DNA of 64,000 nt from Seohaeicola sp024304985 (GCF_028802875.1 NZ_JARAMP010000005.1:124001-188000), one strand, 5' to 3'; positions 35,687-43,708 are shown, counted from the first letter of the stretch. Translations and numbers: made by a program. Notes: generated from the sequence alone by a model not told the origin.

Positions 35687-36591
35687 GCGCCTGGCTCGTC
35701 TCGCTGGAGGGAACTCCGGCGGGCAGTCAGGTGGCCATGATGCTGGCGCTGCTGGCGGCGGTGCTGCATGCGATTTTCGGCGCGCTGCAAAAGGGCCGCC
35801 ACGACCCCTGGCTGATGCGCGGGGCCATCGACATCAACTATGCGATGATCGCCGCCCCTTTCGCGCTGTTCGTGGTGCCCTTTCCCGAACCGCATATGTG
35901 GCCCATCTTCGCGGGGGCCTTCGTGATCCACACCGCCTATAAATTCCTCCAAGCCATGGCCTATACACGCGGCGCCTATACCGTGGTCTATCCGGTGGTG
36001 CGCGGGACGGGGCCGCTTTTTGCCGTGATCGGCGCATGGCTGATCTTCGGCGAGGTCTTTACCCTGACGCAATGGCTGGGCGTGGCCGTCCTGCTCTGCG
36101 GCATCTTCGGCCTTGCCGTCTATAACCTGATCCATGTCACGCTGAACCGCGACACGCTGAACATGGCGCTGGGTCTGGCGGTGCTGACGGGCCTTTTCGT
36201 GGCGCTTTACACCACCTATGACGCCTACGGCATCCGGGCGACGGCGGACCCCTTCACCTTTTTGATGTGGTTCTTCATGATCGACGGTCTGGTCATGCCC
36301 GTCGTGGCAAGCCTGCGCTGGCGCGCGATGGCCACGCATCTGCGCCCACCCGTCCTGCCCTTGATGCAGCGCGGCGTGGTCGGCGCGGTGATCGCCTTTT
36401 TCAGCTTCGGCTCTATCATGTTGGCCACCCGTCTGGACAAGGTCGGCGAGGCGGCGGTGCTGCGCGAGACATCCACCGTCTTTGCCGCTCTGATCGGCTG
36501 GCTGGTGCTGAAGGAAACCGTAGGCCCACGGCGCATCGCGCTGATGTGCCTGATCGCGCTGGGCGCGGTCATCGTGCAATTCGGAAGCTAG
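35683..36591 (+). CDS. DMT superfamily (EamA) permease
   Basis: A 302-residue inner-membrane protein with about ten helices and two EamA repeats. Typical segments are AYTRGAYTVVYPVVRGTGPL in the first repeat and RLDKVGEAAVLRETSTVFA with GWLVLKETVGPRRIA in the second. The substrate is unknown. It overlaps the preceding small gene by ATGA and is followed after 11 bp by yciB. Confidence 0.87.
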   Translation: MSAWLVSLEGTPAGSQVAMMLALLAAVLHAIFGALQKGRHDPWLMRGAIDINYAMIAAPFALFVVPFPEPHMWPIFAGAFVIHTAYKFLQAMAYTRGAYTVVYPVVRGTGPLFAVIGAWLIFGEVFTLTQWLGVAVLLCGIFGLAVYNLIHVTLNRDTLNMALGLAVLTGLFVALYTTYDAYGIRATADPFTFLMWFFMIDGLVMPVVASLRWRAMATHLRPPVLPLMQRGVVGAVIAFFSFGSIMLATRLDKVGEAAVLRETSTVFAALIGWLVLKETVGPRRIALMCLIALGAVIVQFGS

Positions 36592-36602
36592 GAGACTGCT
36601 TC

Positions 36603-37220
36603 ATGACCCAAAAGGACATCAACCCGCTGGTAAAGACCGCCCTGGAACTGGGGCCGGTGCTGGCCTTTTTCGTGGCCTATATCGCGCTCAAGGACCGGGT
36701 CTTCACCATCAATGGCACCGAATATGGCGGCTTCATCGTGGCCACGGCGGCGCTGATTCCGCTTCTGCTGCTCAGCACCGGCATCCTGTGGAAACTCACG
36801 GGTCGCCTGTCGCGGATGCAGATCATGACCATGGTGCTGGTCGTGCTCTTCGGCGGGCTGACCGTCTGGCTGAATGACGAACGCTTCCTCAAGATCAAGC
36901 CCACGATCGTCTATCTGGTCTTTGCCGGACTGCTGGGGATCGGCCTCATGCGGGGGCGGTCCTATCTGCAATATGTGATGGAGGAGATGATCCCCATGAC
37001 GGAAACCGGCTGGATGATCCTGACCCGCCGCCTGACCGCGCTGTTCTTCGGTCTGGCGGTGTCGAACGAGATCGTCTGGCGCTTCATGAGCACCGAGGCC
37101 TGGGTCTATTTTGAGACCTTCGTGCTGACGGCGGCGGTCTTTGTCTTCTTCATCACGCAAGGCAGGCTCTTCGAAACCCATGCCATCAAGACGGAGGCCC
37201 CGGACGCGCAGGATCGGTAA
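36603..37220 (+). CDS. ispZ: YciB/IspZ family inner-membrane septation protein
   Basis: A 205-residue integral membrane protein with five to six helices. The family signature runs from ELGPVLAFFVAYIALKDR near the N-terminus through LTVWLNDERFLKIKPT to GRSYLQYVMEEMIPMTETGW and a final VFFITQGRLFETH. The family is linked to septation and cell-envelope integrity. ATG 36603 follows an AGGAG-like site, and the region upstream belongs to the DMT permease. A dispersed 3' repeat follows the stop. Confidence 0.93.
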   Translation: MTQKDINPLVKTALELGPVLAFFVAYIALKDRVFTINGTEYGGFIVATAALIPLLLLSTGILWKLTGRLSRMQIMTMVLVVLFGGLTVWLNDERFLKIKPTIVYLVFAGLLGIGLMRGRSYLQYVMEEMIPMTETGWMILTRRLTALFFGLAVSNEIVWRFMSTEAWVYFETFVLTAAVFVFFITQGRLFETHAIKTEAPDAQDR

Positions 37221-37243
37221 CGGCGCGCGCGCGGTGGGGGCAG

Positions 37244-37279
37244 ATGCCTCCGGCGGGGATATTTGAGGCAAGTAGAAAC
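37244..37279. repeat. Dispersed 3'-end repeat, copy B
   Basis: ATGCCTCCGGCGGGGATATT followed by TGAGGCAAGTAGAAAC is, in inverse orientation, nearly the same as 60696-60731; a 22-base core (from GATGCCTCC to TATTT) is identical. It lies 23 bp after the ispZ stop, with the GC-rich end nearest the gene. Confidence 0.65.
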
Positions 37280-37337
37280 CGCCCTGCGAGGGCTGGCGCG
37301 GGCAGTTGACGCAACGCTCTGACAGGCGTATCAGCGG

Positions 37338-37392
37338 CGCGTGGCGATTTGTTACCGGATTGCGGGCCACGTTAAACATCCCGCTAAAGAGG
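37338..37392 (+). promoter_or_regulatory. SAM-II riboswitch in the metZ leader
   Basis: The aptamer shows the SAM-II consensus: GTGGCGATTTGTTACCGGAT, then GCCACGTTAAAC and CCGCTAAAGA. Stem P1 is CGTGGC (37340-37345) with GCCACG (37366-37371); the pseudoknot pairs GCGG (37362-37365) with CCGC (37381-37384). It binds S-adenosylmethionine and lowers expression of methionine synthesis genes. metZ starts 78 bp downstream, with a terminator in between. Confidence 0.93.
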
Positions 37393-37397
37393 TCAGG

Positions 37398-37421
37398 ATG
37401 AAGGAAGCCCCTTTCGCTTGA
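37398..37421 (+). other. Possible seven-codon leader peptide between riboswitch and terminator
   Basis: ATG at 37398 opens MKEAPFA and stops at TGA 37419-37421. A purine-rich GAGGTCAGG precedes it. Its codons cover the 5' arm of the terminator, so ribosome movement could alter terminator folding. Translation is not shown by sequence alone. Confidence 0.35.
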
Positions 37422-37440
37422 CCGCGACGGGGCTTTTTTT
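37405..37440 (+). terminator. Leader terminator between SAM-II riboswitch and metZ
   Basis: AAGCCCC (37405-37411) pairs with GGGGCTT (37429-37435) and runs into a T-tract to 37440. It lies 31 bp before metZ, so readthrough is needed for expression. This points to transcriptional control by the riboswitch, the leader peptide or both. Confidence 0.8.
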
Positions 37441-37470
37441 ATTGGGCCATGCCGCCCGACGGAGAATGAG

Positions 37471-38652
37471 ATGAGCAAGGACTGGAACAAGCGCACCACG
37501 CTGGTGCATGGCGGAACCCGCCGCTCGCAATATAACGAGGTATCCGAGGCGATCTTCCTGACGCAGGGCTTCGTCTATGACAGCGCCGAACAGGCCGAGG
37601 CGCGGTTTCTGAAAGCCGGACCGGACGAGTTCATCTATGCCCGCTACGGCAACCCCACCGTGGCCATGTTCGAGGACCGCATCGCCGCGCTGGAAGGGGC
37701 CGAGGATGCCTTTGCCACCGCTTCCGGCATGGCGGCTGTGTCAGGCGCGCTGACGGCGATGCTGCGGGCCGGCGATCACGTCGTCGCGGCACGCGCGCTG
37801 TTCGGGTCCTGTCTTTATATCCTCGAAGAGGTCCTGACCCGCTACGGGGTCGAGGTGACGCTGGTCGATGGCACCGATCTGGAACAATGGCGCGCGGCGA
37901 TGCGCGCCGATACGAAAGTGGCGTTTTTCGAGTCGATCTCGAACCCCACGCTGGAAGTGATCGACATCCGCGCTGTGTCCGACATCGCCCATGCGGTAGG
38001 CGCCACCGTGGTGGTGGACAATGTCTTCGCCACGCCCGTCTTTTCCCGCGCGCTGGATCTGGGCGCCGATGTGGTGATCTATTCCGCCACCAAACATATC
38101 GACGGGCAGGGCCGCGCGCTGGGCGGCGTGATCCTTGGCACCCGCGACTATATCCGCGGCGTGGTCGAGCCTTACATGAAGCATACCGGCGGCGCGATGA
38201 GCCCCTTTACCGCCTGGATCATGCTCAAGGGTCTGGAGACAATGGACCTGCGCGTGCGTGCGCAGGCCGCCACCGCCCTGACCGTGGCGGATGCGCTGCA
38301 GGGCCATCCCAAACTGTCCCGCGTGATCTATCCGGGCCATCCCAGCCACCCCCAGCAGGACCTGACGCTGGCGCAGATGGATGCTGGCGGCACGGTGATC
38401 GCGCTGGATCTGGCGGGCGGGCAGGAGGCCGCGTTCCGCTTTCTCAACGCGCTGGGGATCGTCATCATCTCGAACAACCTTGGCGATGCGAAATCCATCG
38501 CGACCCATCCTGCCACGACGACACATCAACGTCTGCCTGCGGACCAGAAAGCGCATCTGGGCATCACGCCGGGTCTGGTGCGCCTGAGCCTTGGGCTGGA
38601 GGATGCCCGCGATCTGCTGGGCGATATCCTGCAGGCACTGGACAAGGCCTAG
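37471..38652 (+). CDS. metZ: O-succinylhomoserine sulfhydrylase
   Basis: A 393-residue PLP enzyme of the Cys/Met metabolism family that makes homocysteine directly from O-succinylhomoserine and sulfide. The PLP lysine is Lys208 in YSATKHIDGQG; YARYGNPTVAMFEDRIAALE and SNPTLEVIDI are family signatures, and the segment MKHTGGAMSPFTAWIMLKGL with the C-terminal ATTTHQR motif are typical of MetZ. A SAM-II riboswitch and terminator control it. O-acetylhomoserine is the alternative substrate. Confidence 0.95.
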   Translation: MSKDWNKRTTLVHGGTRRSQYNEVSEAIFLTQGFVYDSAEQAEARFLKAGPDEFIYARYGNPTVAMFEDRIAALEGAEDAFATASGMAAVSGALTAMLRAGDHVVAARALFGSCLYILEEVLTRYGVEVTLVDGTDLEQWRAAMRADTKVAFFESISNPTLEVIDIRAVSDIAHAVGATVVVDNVFATPVFSRALDLGADVVIYSATKHIDGQGRALGGVILGTRDYIRGVVEPYMKHTGGAMSPFTAWIMLKGLETMDLRVRAQAATALTVADALQGHPKLSRVIYPGHPSHPQQDLTLAQMDAGGTVIALDLAGGQEAAFRFLNALGIVIISNNLGDAKSIATHPATTTHQRLPADQKAHLGITPGLVRLSLGLEDARDLLGDILQALDKA

Positions 38653-38666
38653 ATCAGGGCAGGGGG

Positions 38667-39221
38667 CTACAGATCCAGCCAGAGCTGCCCGCCCCTGTAG
38701 CCGCCACAGATGAGGGTGCCCGCTGTGGCGATCTCGGGAAAGCTGTCGGCCCAGTCGCGGAACTTGTCATTCGTGACGATCCGCACCCCGTGGTCGCGCG
38801 CGGCAGCCAGCAGGGTCGGGTCGGCCGGTTCCCCCCGTGGCACGATCATCACGCGACCCTCCGGCAATCCCAGCGCCGCGGCGAGCTTGCGGTTGTCCAG
38901 ATAATGACCGACCAGCTTGTAGCCCGCATTGGCGTCAAAGACGACACCGGGGGCAAAGCCCGCCCGCTCCAGGGCGACGATCACCTCGCGCAGCGTCTCG
39001 ATCTGCGGGGTGTCGTCGCGCCAATGCATGACATTCGAGCCGTCAAGGATCACCCAGGGCAGTTCCGCCGCCACCACGCGGCCAAGCGCCTTGAGCCAGA
39101 GGATCAGGCTGGCCAGGGCCGATGGGACAGCCAGCAACAGCCAGTCCGTGGCCCCCGGAATGAGCAGCGCGCAAAGAAGACCCGCGACCGATAGCAGGAG
39201 CAGAACAAGAGGGGCGATCAT
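38667..39221 (-). CDS. NYN/Zc3h12a-like ribonuclease domain protein with membrane anchor
   Basis: A 184-residue protein with two N-terminal hydrophobic helices (APLVLLLLSVAGLLCALLIP and WLLLAVPSALASLILWLKAL) and a C-terminal PIN-like nuclease domain. WVILDGSNVMHW holds the first catalytic Asp, VVFDANAGYKL the second and RIVTNDKFRDWAD the third acidic cluster, matching the Zc3h12a-like NYN family. It likely cleaves RNA at the inner membrane face. It is convergent with metZ and divergent from the small HExxH protein gene. Confidence 0.8.
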   Translation of the reverse strand: MIAPLVLLLLSVAGLLCALLIPGATDWLLLAVPSALASLILWLKALGRVVAAELPWVILDGSNVMHWRDDTPQIETLREVIVALERAGFAPGVVFDANAGYKLVGHYLDNRKLAAALGLPEGRVMIVPRGEPADPTLLAAARDHGVRIVTNDKFRDWADSFPEIATAGTLICGGYRGGQLWLDL

Positions 39222-39388
39222 CCGGGCAGGCTACACCCTGATCGCGCTTTTGCAATGCCGCCCTGTCGGGGGCAGAGGCCCTGCGCATCCCGGAACGCCC
39301 CGTCGTGTCAGACCCGGTCCACTGTCTGATCCGCTCCTGCCAAGGCGTTGATGTGACGCCCCCATTGCATTATCCTGCCCGACGTGAT

Positions 39389-39416
39389 CCTGTGACCTGC
39401 CCCGGTCAGGTTTTTT
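39389..39416 (+). terminator. Terminator-like hairpin in the leader of the HExxH protein gene
   Basis: GACC (39394-39397) pairs with GGTC (39404-39407), extended by CCT/AGG with a two-base bulge, followed by six T residues at 39411-39416. It ends 14 bp before the ATG of 39431. It may be an attenuator or a chance structure; the stem is short. Confidence 0.35.
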
Positions 39417-39430
39417 CGGAGTGGTATGGT

Positions 39431-39895
39431 ATGAGTAGACTGGCACGCCATGTGGCGGCGATTTTCCTGTTGCTGTCCTCGTCTGTGGGGGCGCAAACGG
39501 CAACACCGGAAGTGCCCACCCCCGGTCTGAACGACATCGCAGTGGTGGTCGCACACCCCAATTCCCCGACGGGGGCCGTCATCCTGTTCAACCCGTCCCT
39601 CTGTCAGCAGATCGGACTGGCCTGCCGCTTCTTTGCGGTGCATGAGCATTGTCACGTCCTGTTGGGGCATCACCTGAATCCGGGCGGCAACACGATGCTG
39701 AAAGAACGGGATGCGGATCGCTGCGCCGCCCAGAACGCACCGCCACAGGCCGTTATGGCGGCATGGACCCTGTTCATGAATGGCGGCAGCAGTTCCGATT
39801 GGCATACCTATGGCCCGCCACAGGATCGGGCCCGCAGGCTTTGCCTGTTCGCGGCCCAGACGGGCAACTGGGGCGGACCGTTTCCCTGCCCATGA
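39431..39895 (+). CDS. Small exported protein with zinc-protease-like HExxH motif
   Basis: A 154-residue protein with a signal peptide (HVAAIFLLLSSSVGAQT). VHEHCHVLLGHH contains HExxH (His71, Glu72, His75), and a downstream KERDADRCAA with Glu92 resembles the third zinc ligand of M48-type peptidases. Four further Cys may form disulfides. At 154 residues it would be a minimal gluzincin; the family is not recognised and activity is inferred from the motif only. ATG 39431 follows a GGAG site and a terminator-like leader. Confidence 0.65.
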   Translation: MSRLARHVAAIFLLLSSSVGAQTATPEVPTPGLNDIAVVVAHPNSPTGAVILFNPSLCQQIGLACRFFAVHEHCHVLLGHHLNPGGNTMLKERDADRCAAQNAPPQAVMAAWTLFMNGGSSSDWHTYGPPQDRARRLCLFAAQTGNWGGPFPCP

Positions 39896-40037
39896 CGGGG
39901 CCAAGGGCGCTGCCGCCGCGGGTCTGCCACGGGATTGCCGACCGGCCCCGCGTTTTTCATCGCAATGATCGCCGCAGTGTTGATCCGATCTGTCGCGTCC
40001 GACGTAATTCCTTTCGTTATTGGCAATCTGCCACCGC

Positions 40038-40056
40038 CCATCCTATTTAAGGATGG
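40038..40056. promoter_or_regulatory. Inverted repeat over a possible -10 of folE2
   Basis: CCATCCT (40038-40044) is mirrored by AGGATGG (40050-40056) around ATTTA. TTGGCA at about 40020 and TATTTA at about 40044 could be -35 and -10 with an 18-bp spacer. The palindrome may be an operator or a 5' hairpin. No Zur-like GTTATnnnATAAC is present here. Confidence 0.3.
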
Positions 40057-40081
40057 CACCATGATGCGAAGGGGCCCCCTC

Positions 40082-41182
40082 ATGAACATTCATACGCCGG
40101 ATCTGGACCGCCATTTCACCCGCGAGGATGCGGCGGATGCGTTGGAGCGTCTGCGCCACTGGGCGGCGCGCGCCTCCGAGGCCGAGATTGCCGATCTCGA
40201 CCCCGCACTGGCGCGGTTGCTGCCGGGCACCGATGCCGCGGCCTATCCTGTGCTGTCGCGCACCTACCCCCATGCGTTCGAGGTGGACGCAGCCTACAAG
40301 GACAGCCTGCCGGATCTGCAGAACGGCCCTTCCAGCCTGATCCGTGGCGCCCGCCAGCAGATCCAGCATGTGGGGATTTCCAATTTCCGCCTGCCGATCC
40401 GCTTTCACACCCGCGACAACGGCGATCTGACGCTGGAAACCAGCGTGACCGGCACCGTCAGCCTCGAGGCCGACAAGAAGGGCATCAACATGTCCCGGAT
40501 CATGCGGTCCTTCTACAAGCATTCCGAAAAGACCTTCAGCTTCGAGGTGATCGAAGCCGCGCTCGAAGATTACATGACCGATCTGGACAGCTTCGATGCC
40601 CGCATCCAGATGCGCTTCTCCTATCCGGTCAAGATCATGTCCCTGCGCTCGGGTCTGGAAGGCTATCAGTATTACGACATCGCGCTGGAACTGATCGAGA
40701 AAGCGGGCCTGCGCAAGAAGATCATCCATCTGGACTATGTCTATTCCTCGACCTGCCCCTGTTCGCTGGAACTGTCCGAACATGCCCGCCAGACGCGCGG
40801 GCAACTGGCAACACCCCATTCGCAGCGTTCCGTCGCGCGGATTTCCCTCGAAGTCATGAACGGCGCCTGCCTCTGGTTCGAGGATGTGATCGAAATGGCC
40901 CGCCGCGCCGTGCCCACGGAAACGCAGGTCATGGTCAAGCGCGAGGATGAGCAGGCTTTTGCAGAACTCAACGCCGCCAATCCGATCTTTGTCGAGGATG
41001 CGGCGCGCCTGTTCTGCGCGCAACTCCAGCAGGACGAACGGGTCGGTGATTTCCGCGTCGTCGCCAGCCATCAGGAAAGCCTGCACAGCCATGATGCCGT
41101 CAGCATCCTGACCGAAGGACCGACCTTCGCCAGCGACAGCGTCGATCCCAAGCTGTTCAACACCCTGTTCCACGTCGGCTGA
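40082..41182 (+). CDS. folE2: GTP cyclohydrolase FolE2 (type IB)
   Basis: A 366-residue enzyme that opens GTP to dihydroneopterin triphosphate, first step of folate synthesis; type IB can use metals other than zinc. Family features are GISNFRLPIRF, GINMSRIMRSFYKH, and SSTCPCSLELSEHARQTRG with the catalytic Cys. It is longer than FolE2 of model species (~260-300), with about 60 extra residues at the N-terminus. ATG 40082 (MNIHTPDLDRHF) follows AAGGGG. A strong terminator follows the stop. Confidence 0.94.
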   Translation: MNIHTPDLDRHFTREDAADALERLRHWAARASEAEIADLDPALARLLPGTDAAAYPVLSRTYPHAFEVDAAYKDSLPDLQNGPSSLIRGARQQIQHVGISNFRLPIRFHTRDNGDLTLETSVTGTVSLEADKKGINMSRIMRSFYKHSEKTFSFEVIEAALEDYMTDLDSFDARIQMRFSYPVKIMSLRSGLEGYQYYDIALELIEKAGLRKKIIHLDYVYSSTCPCSLELSEHARQTRGQLATPHSQRSVARISLEVMNGACLWFEDVIEMARRAVPTETQVMVKREDEQAFAELNAANPIFVEDAARLFCAQLQQDERVGDFRVVASHQESLHSHDAVSILTEGPTFASDSVDPKLFNTLFHVG

Positions 41183-41226
41183 GGTGGCGGGCGGTACGCC
41201 TGCCGCCCCGCGCACCCGCTGATTCC

Positions 41227-41262
41227 GCCGCCGCCCGGGCCCACCCCGGCGGCGGCTTTTTT
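41227..41262 (+). terminator. Rho-independent terminator after folE2
   Basis: GCCGCCGCC (41227-41235) pairs with GGCGGCGGC (41248-41256) and is followed by six T residues. It ends the folE2 transcript. Confidence 0.85.
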
Positions 41263-41270
41263 GTTGCGTG

Positions 41271-41305
41271 ATGCTGCATCGCGGCACAACAATGCTGCGT
41301 TGCGG
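41271..41305. promoter_or_regulatory. Two TGC-rich operator-like sites upstream of the first DUF1127 gene
   Basis: ATGCTGCATCGCGGC (41271-41285) and ATGCTGCGTTGCGG (41292-41305) are near-identical and 21 bp apart, two helical turns. They have the form CTGC-N3-GCGG, close to the CTGC-N3-GCAG sites known for the PHA regulator PhaR in Rhodobacterales. A third, inverted copy lies at 41758-41771 before the second DUF1127 gene. Confidence 0.5.
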
Positions 41306-41407
41306 AAAACGCAGGGCGGGGTTGCAGTTTTGGCGGTGGTTGCGGCGGTCCGGCTTGCCTATGTCACACCCGAGCCCGCAATCGGGTGACGCACAAGGAC
41401 AAGTCTG

Positions 41408-41626
41408 ATGAGCAGCAACACCACCAATATTTCCCTCTCCCACGGCGCCGGCTGGGCCGCCTTCACCGCATGGTTCGGCCGCGCTTTCGAGGCGTATGTC
41501 GCCCGCCGGTCGCGCACCGACCGCATTCAGGCGCTGGAAGCCCTGTCCGACAAGGAACTGTCCGCATTGGGCATCCGTCGGGACCAGATCGTGCAATATG
41601 TCTTCCGCGATCTCTACTGGAGCTGA
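41408..41626 (+). CDS. DUF1127 small basic protein, copy 1
   Basis: A 72-residue Arg-rich protein with the DUF1127 core (RIQALEALSDKELSALGIRR and DQIVQYVFRDLYWS). In Rhodobacter a DUF1127 protein (CcaF1) binds RNA and works in stress responses; other members affect phosphate and carbon metabolism. The N-terminus is hydrophobic and aromatic. It ends at a terminator and has a paralogue 222 bp downstream. Two TGC-rich sites precede it. Confidence 0.87.
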   Translation: MSSNTTNISLSHGAGWAAFTAWFGRAFEAYVARRSRTDRIQALEALSDKELSALGIRRDQIVQYVFRDLYWS

Positions 41627-41671
41627 GAGCGACCGCCACCCCTTCGGGTCGGCAAACGCCCCTGATCATGC

Positions 41672-41698
41672 AAAGGCTGCCCCATCGGGCAGCCTTTT
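41672..41698 (+). terminator. Rho-independent terminator after DUF1127 copy 1
   Basis: AAAGGCTGCCC (41672-41682) pairs with GGGCAGCCTTT (41687-41697) around a four-base loop, with T residues completing the tail. It separates the two DUF1127 genes into different transcripts. Confidence 0.88.
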
Positions 41699-41757
41699 GC
41701 CGTTTCTGTCAGCGGTTTGCCCAAGGCCAACGGGGCAGGCTTGCGCTGACGGCAATG

Positions 41758-41771
41758 CCGCAATGCAGCAT
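41758..41771. promoter_or_regulatory. TGC-rich operator-like site upstream of the second DUF1127 gene
   Basis: CCGCAATGCAGCAT is the inverse of the ATGCTGC(A/G)T(T/C)GCGG sites at 41271-41305. It lies 78 bp before the start of DUF1127 copy 2, suggesting a shared regulator of both genes. Confidence 0.48.
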
Positions 41772-41848
41772 TGGCCGTAGTAAAGTCATTATTGCTGACC
41801 TATCTTGGGTGCAGGGAGACACTTGAAACAAACTGAAAGAGGTTCCCA

Positions 41849-42085
41849 ATGGCTACCCAAACCACCAACCTGACCCAAGCGACCGACACCCGTGCCCGTC
41901 TGATGGCGCGCGTCGATGCCTTCTTCGCAACTTTGGGCCAAGGCATGAACGCCTATATGCACCGCAAGTCGCGCATGGACGAAATCGAAGCGCTGCATGC
42001 CAAATCCGACGCCGAACTGGCCGAGATCGGCATCACGCGTGACGATATCCCGCGCTATGTGTTCCGCGATACCTTCTATATCTAA
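41849..42085 (+). CDS. DUF1127 small basic protein, copy 2
   Basis: A 78-residue paralogue of 41408-41626. The core is RMDEIEALHAKSDAELAEIG followed by RDDIPRYVFRDTFYI; the N-terminus (MATQTTNLTQATDTRARLMA) is hydrophilic and differs from copy 1. A GAGG site precedes the ATG. It probably has its own promoter carrying the inverted TGC-rich site at 41758-41771. Role by family: RNA binding or regulation, not proven. Confidence 0.87.
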   Translation: MATQTTNLTQATDTRARLMARVDAFFATLGQGMNAYMHRKSRMDEIEALHAKSDAELAEIGITRDDIPRYVFRDTFYI

Positions 42086-42189
42086 GGCCTGCTTGCGCTG
42101 ACGCCGGACCACGGGTCAGGCACGTGATCAGGCGCTCTGTGGCGGCGTGGCGCTTGACAGCGACGCGCGCCACAGCCAAGCCTTGCCCC

Positions 42190-43638
42190 ATGTTGGATAT
42201 GCGACCCGTCGGATATGTGATCGGCCTTCTGGTCGCGACGCTTGGCCTGACCATGATCCCGCCTCTGGCGGTGGATCTGGCCGAGGGCAGGGGGCATTGG
42301 CCCGTCTTTGCCGAAAGCGCGATCCTGACCTTCCTCTGCGGCGCATTGGTGGCCTTGGCCTGTAGCAGCGGCGCGCGCGAAGGGTTGACCCTCCAGCAGA
42401 CCTTCATCCTGACCAGTGGTGTCTGGCTGGTCTTGCCGATGTTCGGCGCCCTTCCTTTCATGCTGGGTGCGACCGAGGCCCGCTTCGTCGATGCCTTCTT
42501 CGAGGCCATGTCGGGCATGACCACCACAGGCTCGACCGTCTTTACCGGGCTGGATGATCTGCCCAAGGGATTGCTGCTCTGGCGCGGGATCCTGCAATGG
42601 CTGGGCGGGATCGGGATCATCGTTGTCGCCATGGTGTTCCTGCCCGAATTGCGCGTGGGCGGGATGCAGGTGTTCAAATCCGAAGCCTTCGAGACGATGG
42701 GAAAGATCCTGCCGCGCGCCAGCGCCATCGCCTCGCAGATCTCGATCATCTATGTCGGCCTGACCATCGCCTGCATGTTTACCTATCTGATCCTTGGCAT
42801 GAACGCCTTTGACGCGACGGTGCACGCGCTGACCACATTGTCGACGGGCGGTTTCGCCAATTACGACGCCTCATTCGGTGCGTTTCAGGGGCCGATGGAA
42901 TATGCCGCCTCGGTCTTCATGGTCCTCGCGGCGCTACCCTTCGTGCGCTATGTCCAGATCCTCAACGGCACGGCGCGCCCGCTGCTTCATGACACGCAGG
43001 TGCGCTGGTTCATCGGGATCATCATGGGGCTGGCGATGGGCACGGCGGCCATCCTGACCAATGTCTTTCCCAGCCATCCCGAACAGGCCTTCCGCGAGGC
43101 GCTGTTCAACATCACCTCGATCATGACGGGCACCGGCTATGCCAGTGTCGATTACATGGGCTGGGGCAGCCTCTTGATCGGGATGTTCTTTTTCATCGGA
43201 CTGATCGGCGGCTGCGCGGGATCGACCGCCTGTTCGGTCAAGATCTTCCGCTATCAGATCCTCTTTTCCGCCATCAAGGCGCAGATCCGCAAGACGCAGA
43301 TGCCGCATGGCGTATTCATCCCCCGCTTCGAGGGGGCGCCCATCACCGATGACGTGATGGATTCGGTCATCGCTTTCTTCGGCTTCTTCGTGCTGACCTT
43401 GGGACTGGTCGCCGTGGCCCTGTCCCTGACCGGTCTGGATTTCATCACCTCGATCTCGGGGGCGGCCACGGCCATCGCCAATATCGGCCCCGGTCTGGGC
43501 GACCAGATCGGCCCGGCGGGAAATTTTGCCGGGCTTAACGATACCGCGAAATGGATCCTGTGTTTCACCATGTTTGTCGGACGGCTTGAATTGCTGGTCG
43601 TCTTCGCCGTCTTCACCCCCAGTTTCTGGCGCGCCTGA
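42190..43638 (+). CDS. trkH: TrkH-family potassium uptake channel subunit
   Basis: A 482-residue inner-membrane protein that forms the K+ pore of the Trk system and works with cytoplasmic TrkA. Four pore loops with filter-like stretches are seen: FEAMSGMTTTGSTVF, ALTTLSTGGFANYD, ITSIMTGTGYASVD and TAIANIGPGLGDQIGPAG. The GGCAGSTACSVKIFR segment is typical. ATG 42190 (MLDMRPVGYV) is chosen; the upstream open part is hydrophilic and basic. trkA is not in the window. Confidence 0.94.
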   Translation: MLDMRPVGYVIGLLVATLGLTMIPPLAVDLAEGRGHWPVFAESAILTFLCGALVALACSSGAREGLTLQQTFILTSGVWLVLPMFGALPFMLGATEARFVDAFFEAMSGMTTTGSTVFTGLDDLPKGLLLWRGILQWLGGIGIIVVAMVFLPELRVGGMQVFKSEAFETMGKILPRASAIASQISIIYVGLTIACMFTYLILGMNAFDATVHALTTLSTGGFANYDASFGAFQGPMEYAASVFMVLAALPFVRYVQILNGTARPLLHDTQVRWFIGIIMGLAMGTAAILTNVFPSHPEQAFREALFNITSIMTGTGYASVDYMGWGSLLIGMFFFIGLIGGCAGSTACSVKIFRYQILFSAIKAQIRKTQMPHGVFIPRFEGAPITDDVMDSVIAFFGFFVLTLGLVAVALSLTGLDFITSISGAATAIANIGPGLGDQIGPAGNFAGLNDTAKWILCFTMFVGRLELLVVFAVFTPSFWRA

Positions 43639-43648
43639 AGCACAACGC

Positions 43649-43679
43649 AAAAGGGACAGCCCTGTCAGGCTGTCCCCTT
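43649..43679. terminator. Terminator between convergent trkH and the protease-fold gene
   Basis: GGGACAGCC (43653-43661) pairs with GGCTGTCCC (43668-43676). The minus strand has TTTT after the stem, so it best fits as the terminator of the minus-strand gene at 43709-45481; it may also end trkH. Confidence 0.75.
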
Positions 43680-43708
43680 GGTGGCGCGGATCTCTGATCG
43701 GATGCGGA

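Noticed and set aside
39899..40081. Zur box upstream of folE2
   Set aside because: folE2 is often zinc-regulated, so I looked for GTTATnnnATAAC-type palindromes; none is present, only an unrelated CCATCCT/AGGATGG repeat.
41627..41672. CcsR-like small RNA behind the DUF1127 gene, as known in Rhodobacter
   Set aside because: There is only a short spacer and a terminator hairpin; no CCUCCUC loops are visible.
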